DNA from: an uncultured Porphyromonas sp.
GTDB lineage: Bacteria; Bacteroidota; Bacteroidia; Bacteroidales; Porphyromonadaceae
DNA length: 27,607 bases
Reading direction: 5' to 3'
Assembly: GCA_947253195.1 (NCBI GenBank)
Contig: CAMXXM010000001.1
Span: 1-27,607 of the forward strand
In this document: positions 21,853-27,607 of the stretch, piece after piece
Layout of the letters: each line of letters opens with the position of its first letter
Position numbering within the stretch: position 1 is the stretch's first letter
Program-made: the position numbers and the translations under genes
Notes under the pieces: model-generated
Database searches by the model: none
Told to the model about the DNA's origin: nothing
The model's input: the letters and a program-made list of their open reading frames with translations, nothing else

Positions 21853-23524
21853 CGCTCCGGTCCTTAGGGGTCAGTAGGTCTCGATAGCTCTTGCGATCTC
21901 CGAGGACTCGCACTGCTTCCCTCAGTGATGGATCCGTCTCCATCATCACCGCATAGTACCCTTGGGATCCAAAGAAATGCATCGCCATCTCCCCTCTCAG
22001 CAGGTCCAGTACCAGCTGCTTGTGTGGGGCAATATCTCTGCGGAGCGAGGGGCTGAGCTTAGCCCGTAAGGCGTCAAACTCTGCCTTGCTCCCCTCGGCA
22101 TAGCCCTCGTAGTCGGCAAGCTCTCTCAGCTGGTCAAGTGCCTTGGCACTCATCTCACCATACCGGAAGTCCCCCGCCTCAAGGGTGTCTAAAAGTGCCT
22201 CATACTCAGCATCGCTGATCACGATATCGCGGTAGCTCGACGGCGCCGGGCGGCCGGAGACTAAGTGTCCGGCGTACTTGAAGAGCGCCCCCTTGCGTGA
22301 CATGGAGAGGATCGGCTCAGTCAGTATCTCGTCCTCGATCTTGATATCCGGGCGGATGCCACCCCCATCCCTCACGATGCGACCGGCAGCGGTGCGGAAG
22401 GTCTTGGTGAGGCTGTCCGGGACGGCAGCCACCGAGCCATCGGGATTTCGGTGGCTGTAGTCCAGCTGCTGGATGCACCTCCCACTCGGGATGTAGTATC
22501 GAGCTACCGTCACCTTGAGGATGCCATTGTATGGGGTGGGGCGTGTCGACTGCACGAGACCCTTTCCGAAGCTCTTACTCCCTATCAGGACAGCTCTGTC
22601 CAGATCCTGCAATGACCCGGCAACGATCTCACTCGAGGAGGCAGAGGAGCCGTTGATCAGCACCGTCAGGGGGAGGTCAAGGCTTATCGGGTCTGTGGTG
22701 GTGCGGTACTCCTGACCGGACTGCGGCAGCCTCCCCTTGGTCTCCATGACCTTAGTCCCCTTGGGGACAAACATCCCCACGATGTCTATCGCTCCATCCA
22801 GCACACCACCGGTATTTCCCCTGAGATCCAGCACCAGCCCCTTGAGCTTGCCCGAGCTGGTCAGTCGCTCGTAGGCGCGCCGCACGTCAGCAGCACTCTT
22901 GTCGGTAAAGGAATTGAGCCGGATATAACCGATGCGATCGCCATAGATGGCGCTGTAGACCACCTGATCCACCACCACATTGGCGCGCGAGAGAGTCTTC
23001 TCTACCGGCTTTGTCTCACCGACAGGTAGGATGCACACCCTCACATCAGTCCCCACCGGACCCTTCAGCTTATCACTGATCATAGATGCGGTGCCGGGCA
23101 CCACGCTCTTCCCGTCGATCTCGAGGAAAGCATCTCCACTCCGGAGACCCGCCTTGGCTGCCGGAGAGCCCGGCATAGGCTCCCTCACGTAGACCACCGA
23201 GTCCACCTGCAGGATGTAGGCACCGATACCGCCATATTCTCCTGTGGTCATGAAGGCGAAGTCCGCCCGGTCTGACTCGGGGAAAAAGTTGGTGTAGGGG
23301 TCCAGCTGAGAGAGCGTCATGTTCAGTCCCTGAGAGGTCACCTTTTCCATATCGAAGGTGTCCACGTAGAGTGTCGAGACATTGCCGAGGACGCTCCTGT
23401 ATATGTCGATCGCTCTGGAGGTGGCAAGCTGAGGATCTGTAGGGGTCTTGTCGCTCTGGGCGACAGCAGAGAGGCAAAGCCCGGAGAGCAAGCCTGCAGT
23501 AAGTAGGGATAATATTTTATTCAT
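21839..23524 (-). CDS. C-terminal processing protease, S41 family
   Basis: This 561-residue periplasmic serine protease trims or degrades proteins from their C-termini. It has a signal peptide (1 to about 22, ending SAVA), an N-terminal cap, a PDZ domain (about 95-170; GGIGAYILQVDSV and PAAKAGLRSGD), and a core with YIRLNSFTD, LDLRGNTGG and the catalytic Ser296 (GSSASSSEI), Lys321 (SFGKG) and Gln325, spaced exactly like CtpB. A C-terminal helical domain follows. P. gingivalis has a CTP family of similar size. ATG 23524 is used; an in-frame GTG at 23536 would only add four residues. It begins the five-gene run and overlaps the SUI1 gene by 14 nt. A hairpin-bearing repeat lies 87 nt upstream. 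Confidence 0.94.
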   Translation of the reverse strand: MNKILSLLTAGLLSGLCLSAVAQSDKTPTDPQLATSRAIDIYRSVLGNVSTLYVDTFDMEKVTSQGLNMTLSQLDPYTNFFPESDRADFAFMTTGEYGGIGAYILQVDSVVYVREPMPGSPAAKAGLRSGDAFLEIDGKSVVPGTASMISDKLKGPVGTDVRVCILPVGETKPVEKTLSRANVVVDQVVYSAIYGDRIGYIRLNSFTDKSAADVRRAYERLTSSGKLKGLVLDLRGNTGGVLDGAIDIVGMFVPKGTKVMETKGRLPQSGQEYRTTTDPISLDLPLTVLINGSSASSSEIVAGSLQDLDRAVLIGSKSFGKGLVQSTRPTPYNGILKVTVARYYIPSGRCIQQLDYSHRNPDGSVAAVPDSLTKTFRTAAGRIVRDGGGIRPDIKIEDEILTEPILSMSRKGALFKYAGHLVSGRPAPSSYRDIVISDAEYEALLDTLEAGDFRYGEMSAKALDQLRELADYEGYAEGSKAEFDALRAKLSPSLRRDIAPHKQLVLDLLRGEMAMHFFGSQGYYAVMMETDPSLREAVRVLGDRKSYRDLLTPKDRSDGKE

Positions 23525-23610
23525 CTGAGGTAACACGACTTGGTGTCATGGTCATATAGGATAGACACAAAGTTCCACTTTTTCCCCCACCTTCCCAAAC
23601 AAAAGCGGAT

Positions 23611-23653
23611 CCTCAATTCTGCATAAAACCAATAGTGCCGACAGGACACTTTT
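23611..23653 (-). repeat. Hairpin-bearing dispersed repeat, copy 2
   Basis: Read on the minus strand, AAAAGTGTCCTGTCGGCACT (23653-23634) matches window positions 1-20 at 18 of 20 bases, and ATGCAGAATTGAGG (23624-23611) matches 42-55 at 13 of 14. The gap between blocks is 9 nt here but 21 nt in copy 1; the missing 12 nt include the left arm of the second hairpin. It lies 87 nt before ctp and immediately after a decayed gene. Confidence 0.65.
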
Positions 23654-24119
23654 TTGAGTGATGGCGATCAGATCAGCTCTTAATTCTTGTTTTTGGTCTT
23701 TAAAGACCGTGCCGGACTTCATCTCAGAGGAGTGGAGGGGAGACCAATCGAAGCCGTTTTTGAGCCGGTCAATGTTTCCATCCCTATTCTCGACGTAGAA
23801 GGGGTGTCCGTTGACGAAAGCCACACGGGGGAAGTGGCTCCGGCACTCCTTAAAGGTGTACTTTACATCCTGTTTCTCCATCTTTATCAGTACGTTATCG
23901 TTGTCAAAGGCTATCCACTCCTCCGTCTTTTCTCGAGTCAGAGCACTGCAATACTGACTGCGTCAGCAGGTTGTTGAGTACGTTGTCGATATTGAATTTG
24001 TAGGATCTTTGGACAGCGGGCTGGGAGAAGTCACGACCTTTACGTATATCTGATACGTCATCCGCTAGAGTATCAGTGTTTAGTATATGTAAGGTACACG
24101 AATTACCCCTTGTTTGTAC
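23654..24119 (-). pseudogene. Decayed gene fragment of unknown family
   Basis: Two adjacent minus-strand frames carry protein-like sequence that reads through if joined. The first, from 24119 to about 23950, contains TLADDVSDIRKGRDFSQPA and FNIDNVLNNLLTQSVLQ. The second continues with LTREKTEEWIAFDNDNVLIK, KYTFKECRSHFPRVAFVNG and FYVENRDG. A one-base shift near 23945-23955 separates them. Third-codon-position G/C bias is clear through residue VFKD and is lost afterwards. No start codon exists in the first frame after the upstream TGA (24122-24120), so the 5' end is also missing. A shorter 109-codon frame starting at ATG 23881 is only its tail plus repeat sequence. I do not recognise the family. 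It fills the 634-nt gap between ctp and the SGNH gene. Confidence 0.6.
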
Positions 24120-24158
24120 TCACCTTTTTCTTGCGGAATTAATGGATTTACACAATAT

Positions 24159-25493
24159 TCAGAGGTTCACGCTGCGGGCGATGTTGTCGCCGAGGATGCG
24201 GTAGCCGTCGGCATTGGGATGCAGGCCATCGCGGAAGAGGGCATCGATGAGCTTGCCGTCCTCTGTCAGCCCCTCGGAGACGTCGATGAAGGTGGCTCCG
24301 GGGACGATGCTGATGAGCGACTCGGTCAGCATATTGAGCGGGCGGATCCGGGACATCATATCCTTGCGGGGCAGCACCCCGAGGACGTAGAGCCGAGCCT
24401 TGGGCTTCATGCGCCGGATGAGGGTAGCCGTCTCAGCGATGCCGAGGGCGATGTGCCGGTTGTCGTCTCCGGCGGAGAGGTTATTGGTGCCGATGGCGAG
24501 CAGGATCACCTCGGGGTCGCAGTCGTCGAGCTCCCCGTGGGTGAGGCGCCAATTCAGGTTCTCCACCCGGTCCCAGCCGAAGCCCATATTGGTCACTACG
24601 CGATCTCCGAAGAGCTTGCTCCAGGAGTCATCCCCGCGGTGGTGCTGCGATGCCGGCAGCCCGGACCAGTAGTGCATGATAGAGTTGCCCAGCACCAGCA
24701 CGCTCGGCTTGGCGGTCCGATTGCGGAGGATTACCTCGTTGTGCCTTTGCTCCCAGACGTAGGACGCCCGATCCCTCGACTGAGTCACCGGCGGGCAGAC
24801 CCACTTCGTCGGCAGCCCCAGTGCCTCCCTCGCTTCTGAGGCAAGGTCTTTCGCTTCCCCCGTAAGGATAAGGCGTGGCCGGGACTTCATCATCTCCTCC
24901 TTAGACAACCCCTCAGGGACAGCGATCACCGGGATGTCCAGCTCGCGCTCCAGCCGAGCCGCACGGGTCGCCGACGGACTCACGCCACGCTCCGCCGGCA
25001 GGCAGACTAAGATCGGTCGCTCCACCCGGTCGGGCATCCAGTCAAAGTGCGCCCCCTCGTCCACGCCCACCTGCAGTGACGTGACCGTCACTCCGAGGGG
25101 CAGATAGAGTCGGCAGCGGTCGCCGTACTTATGGGCGCTCTTCGTCTTCGGCTTGGTAAAGGTGATGATGTCGCCCGCTACCATAGTCTCTCGGCAGGGT
25201 CGTGTCACTCCGTCGCAGTCGGTAGCGAAGAGGTCTACTCCCGATGAGATCGCCCCGTCGGCGGTGATCCGGACGCGGATCGTCGGCGAGGTGGTGTAAA
25301 ACTCCACCAACAGCCCATCGGAGCCGCTTCCCTTCCCGGCCCGCTCGTAGAGACCGGCATCGGTAGTCAACCGCCTCTGCACCGGGCAGGGATCGGCATC
25401 GGCAGGGTCCATCCACTGCTGCGCCCGCACGACTGAGGTCGATAGCAAGACGAGCAGCGAGACGAGGAGTGTAGATCTAAAGCAGGTGCGCAT
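24159..25493 (-). CDS. Secreted SGNH/GDSL-family hydrolase
   Basis: This 444-residue exported protein is probably an esterase or carbohydrate deacetylase. It has a signal peptide (1-24, ending VVRA), an N-terminal beta-rich domain (about 30-150) like SGNH_hydro_N, a middle region (150-260) with an alpha/beta look but no catalytic motif, and a C-terminal SGNH domain. Catalytic blocks: VLGNSI (Ser271; GNS replaces GDS), NMGFGWD (Gly304), IGTNN (Asn337) and DGLHPN (Asp422, His425). All four SGNH residues are therefore present. ATG 25493 is chosen since the signal peptide begins there; an upstream in-frame start adds 11 polar residues. The TonB-receptor gene ends 50 nt upstream on the same strand, so co-transcription is possible. 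The substrate is unknown. Confidence 0.9.
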   Translation of the reverse strand: MRTCFRSTLLVSLLVLLSTSVVRAQQWMDPADADPCPVQRRLTTDAGLYERAGKGSGSDGLLVEFYTTSPTIRVRITADGAISSGVDLFATDCDGVTRPCRETMVAGDIITFTKPKTKSAHKYGDRCRLYLPLGVTVTSLQVGVDEGAHFDWMPDRVERPILVCLPAERGVSPSATRAARLERELDIPVIAVPEGLSKEEMMKSRPRLILTGEAKDLASEAREALGLPTKWVCPPVTQSRDRASYVWEQRHNEVILRNRTAKPSVLVLGNSIMHYWSGLPASQHHRGDDSWSKLFGDRVVTNMGFGWDRVENLNWRLTHGELDDCDPEVILLAIGTNNLSAGDDNRHIALGIAETATLIRRMKPKARLYVLGVLPRKDMMSRIRPLNMLTESLISIVPGATFIDVSEGLTEDGKLIDALFRDGLHPNADGYRILGDNIARSVNL

Positions 25494-25543
25494 ACTATAA
25501 TAGGTGTCTATCGTTGGACCCGACAAGATACCTAAAGGCCGTC

Positions 25544-27607
25544 TTACATACCGAAGCGGCTGGTGTCCAGCTGCGACGGGTTCTTCACGCTCTTATAGTT
25601 GCCAAAGGTGTAGCGGATGTCCAGACTAAAGTTTCGCCCGTAGCGGCTGGGGACAAATTCAAACTGCTGCACCCCTTGGTTCGCCTTGATCTTAGGCGTT
25701 CCCTTCTCCAGGAGATCGTTGCCCCGCATCGTCACGCTCCACTTCTTGTCGCGGCTGACCCACTTCATCCTCGCACTCAGACTGACGATATCAGAGAAGT
25801 CATAGAGCCCCTGCATACCCCCCGTAAGGTAGGAGAAGTCAAGTCCGGCGGTGAGTCCGTTACGCTCGCTGAGCACAAAGTCATTGGTGAGTGAGCCAAA
25901 TAGAGAAGTGCGCCGGCGATCTACCGTCCCGACAAAAGGCACATCAAGCTTGATCCGCGTGGGGCTGACATCCAGCACCAGCCGCCCCTGCCACCAACCG
26001 GTCTTGGGAAGAGGCGCAACCGCCGTCAGGCTGAGGTTATTGTAGTAGTGCCAGTTCCAGGTCTTGTAGACGATCTTCTCCAGCTCCGGATCGAGGTACA
26101 TCTGCTGGACGAAGTAGCGAGGGGCGTAGCTCTCACTGATGACAAACTGGTACTTCCCCCTCAGCACATAGACCGCCTGCGCATTGTAGGCGACGAAGGG
26201 TCTGATCTCAGGATTACCTTTCCACACCTGGACGGCACTTCGCTGAGTGGAGAAGGGTTCCCGCTCAAAGTAGGCGGGGTACTTCTTCTGAGAGTTAAAG
26301 GAGAGCTGCAGCATATCCGTCTGAGAGATCCTGTAGAGGAGGGAGGCCTGCGGCATCAGTCGGAAGGTCTCCTCATGACCGTAGTATCGGGCATAGTCCC
26401 CGATGAGAGTCGCATCGATGGAGAGTGCGGCTGTGAGCTGCTTCTTGACCCCCAGGTATATATCCGCCAGCAGCTCCCGACTCACCCGCTCAGTCGGGTC
26501 AGCCGTCTGCGTCTCTCCGGCGACTACCCAGTACTGCTGACGATTGGCGGTGTGGGAGAGGGAGAACTTGCTCCCGTACTCGATCCCCCAGCCGCCTCCC
26601 AGCCGGTGGCTATTGTCCACATGCGCACCCACGACCCGAGACCGCTGTCCGTTGTCGAAGGCAAAGGCCTCACGCGGCGTTGCGTCCATTCCCGTGCCGT
26701 AGGTGACAGCCTGGCTGTGGTGATAGTCCGTATAGAAGGCGCCGACCATCAGGTGTCCGTCGTAGCCATACTCCACGCTGAGGTGGTGTGTCCGCCTCTG
26801 GGACTCCTGCTCCTGCACTATCGGATGAGAGCGCTCAATATCCTTTTCGGTAAAGTGATTATTGGGGAAGAATGTGCCGTAGTAAGTCGTCGACAGGTCG
26901 TGACGCCCTTTCCGGTACCCCAGGTCAAGGGAGAGGGTATGAGTGGTGAAGGAGTTCTTCCCGACATTGCGGGTCCTTATCTCCGGCAAGGAGCCGAGGG
27001 GGCCAGTCACCACCGACAGATCGGAGATCTGGTCGCCGAGACCGGCACCATACCTCCCCGAGACGGAGAGTCCGCTCGGAGAGGTGTATAAGGCACTTCC
27101 CCCGGCAGCATACCGGCTGTAGTACTGTGAGGTATAGGTCCCAAAGAGCTGGGCGGAGAGTCCGGATGTGACTCGCTCTCGGGACTGGTGCTTGAGCACA
27201 ATGTTGACGGATGCCCCCTTAGCCCTATACCGGGCGATCGGCGTGTAGGAGATCTCCGCACTTGCCACCAGTGACACCGGGATGGTCTTGAGCTGCTCCA
27301 GCAGCTGATCCTGTGGCAGAGAGGAGGGCTTACCATTCATCACCAAGGTAAAGCCCGACACCCCGGTGAGTACCGGCACACCGCCCTCCTCCCTCATCCC
27401 CGGGAGGCGGCAGAGCATCTCGTAGGCGGTGGAGACGGGACTCTTCTCGAAGAGCAGCTCCACGTCGTAGCTCGATATGCCCCCCTCCAGCAGCTTTATC
27501 ACAGGACGCTCGGCACTCACCACCAGTCCCTCCAACAGCTCACTCCGCGGCTCCAAGCGAAGGGTGTCCGGGAGTGCAGCCCCGACCATGTCGACCGTCA
27601 GCGGGTG
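25544..27607 (-). CDS. TonB-dependent receptor/outer-membrane beta-barrel protein, 5' end outside window
   Basis: The frame stays open to the window edge, so this is the C-terminal 687 residues of a larger protein. It shows a plug domain (ISSYDVELLFEKSPVST, VPVLTGVSGFTLVMNGKPS, residues about 30-140) and then a barrel of many alternating amphipathic strands ending in Phe-Gly-Met (SRFGM) about 20 residues after a typical barrel strand (SLDIRYTFGNYKS). This is the layout of the OMP_b-brl_3 group, in which a CarboxypepD_reg-like domain would precede the plug, in the part that is cut off. An ATG at 27589 is internal to the open frame and not the likely start. The ligand is unknown. No SusD-like partner follows; an SGNH hydrolase gene lies 50 nt downstream. 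Confidence 0.9.
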   Translation of the reverse strand, partial: HPLTVDMVGAALPDTLRLEPRSELLEGLVVSAERPVIKLLEGGISSYDVELLFEKSPVSTAYEMLCRLPGMREEGGVPVLTGVSGFTLVMNGKPSSLPQDQLLEQLKTIPVSLVASAEISYTPIARYRAKGASVNIVLKHQSRERVTSGLSAQLFGTYTSQYYSRYAAGGSALYTSPSGLSVSGRYGAGLGDQISDLSVVTGPLGSLPEIRTRNVGKNSFTTHTLSLDLGYRKGRHDLSTTYYGTFFPNNHFTEKDIERSHPIVQEQESQRRTHHLSVEYGYDGHLMVGAFYTDYHHSQAVTYGTGMDATPREAFAFDNGQRSRVVGAHVDNSHRLGGGWGIEYGSKFSLSHTANRQQYWVVAGETQTADPTERVSRELLADIYLGVKKQLTAALSIDATLIGDYARYYGHEETFRLMPQASLLYRISQTDMLQLSFNSQKKYPAYFEREPFSTQRSAVQVWKGNPEIRPFVAYNAQAVYVLRGKYQFVISESYAPRYFVQQMYLDPELEKIVYKTWNWHYYNNLSLTAVAPLPKTGWWQGRLVLDVSPTRIKLDVPFVGTVDRRRTSLFGSLTNDFVLSERNGLTAGLDFSYLTGGMQGLYDFSDIVSLSARMKWVSRDKKWSVTMRGNDLLEKGTPKIKANQGVQQFEFVPSRYGRNFSLDIRYTFGNYKSVKNPSQLDTSRFGM

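Noticed and set aside
23552..23881. A 109-codon minus-strand frame as an intact small gene
   Set aside because: Protein-like sequence continues upstream of its ATG and in a second frame, and its 3' part is the dispersed repeat; a decayed fragment fits better.
24114..24839. A 241-codon plus-strand frame opposite the SGNH gene
   Set aside because: It overlaps the catalytic domain of a well-supported gene and has no motif or plausible start context.
26048..27091. A 347-codon plus-strand frame inside the TonB receptor gene
   Set aside because: It is antisense to a clear barrel protein, lacks recognisable features and has the composition expected of a shadow frame.

Overview
The window looks like a chromosomal segment of a Porphyromonas-like Bacteroidota (order Bacteroidales). 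The main clues are a prolyl tripeptidyl peptidase that is very close to P. gingivalis PtpA across its catalytic region, genes typical of the phylum (OMP beta-barrel/TonB receptor, GldI-like FKBP lipoprotein, two-subunit-type AddA helicase-nuclease, DUF6427-like membrane protein, dimeric GlyRS), scarce Shine-Dalgarno sequences, and several TAnnTTTG promoter elements of the Bacteroidota type. Coding DNA is clearly G+C-rich, while the intergenic islands are A+T-rich. The species assignment is inference only.

Layout. Nearly all genes read rightward from 0.1 to 10.2 kb and leftward from 10.2 to 27.6 kb, except a leftward rubredoxin at 4.4-4.6 kb; the two blocks meet tail to tail at lpxB and a glycosyltransferase, whose 3' ends overlap. 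Rightward: a PlsC-like acyltransferase; an M48 metalloprotease lipoprotein; a dihydroorotate-dehydrogenase-like flavoprotein followed closely by holB (DNA polymerase III delta'); a perfect 24-bp inverted repeat acting as a two-way terminator; the leftward rubredoxin (54 codons); a 600-nt gene-free region with a 22-bp repeat array and a possible structured leader; queD-queE (queuosine precursor synthesis); then glyS, an FKBP-type lipoprotein, surE and lpxB in a tight run. Leftward, from the right edge: a TonB-dependent receptor/beta-barrel protein cut by the window end, an SGNH hydrolase, a decayed gene remnant, then ctp - SUI1/YciH - addA - rlmN - MATE as a tightly packed five-gene unit, a second 22-bp repeat array, then ptpA - purD - DUF6427-like protein - GT2 glycosyltransferase.

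Most of the window is housekeeping: envelope biogenesis (acyltransferase, lpxB, GT2, outer-membrane barrel, periplasmic proteases), translation (glyS, SUI1, rlmN, queuosine), DNA replication and repair (holB, addA) and purine synthesis (purD). No IS transposase, CRISPR array, phage cluster, tRNA or rRNA was seen.

The least explained parts are non-coding: two four-unit arrays of a 16-bp near-palindrome repeated every 22 bp; a hairpin-bearing repeat upstream of two unrelated genes (window start and ctp); the three-way-junction-like leader before queD; and a frameshifted, end-truncated gene remnant beside the second hairpin repeat. I did not find a convincing new multi-gene defence or biosynthetic system.
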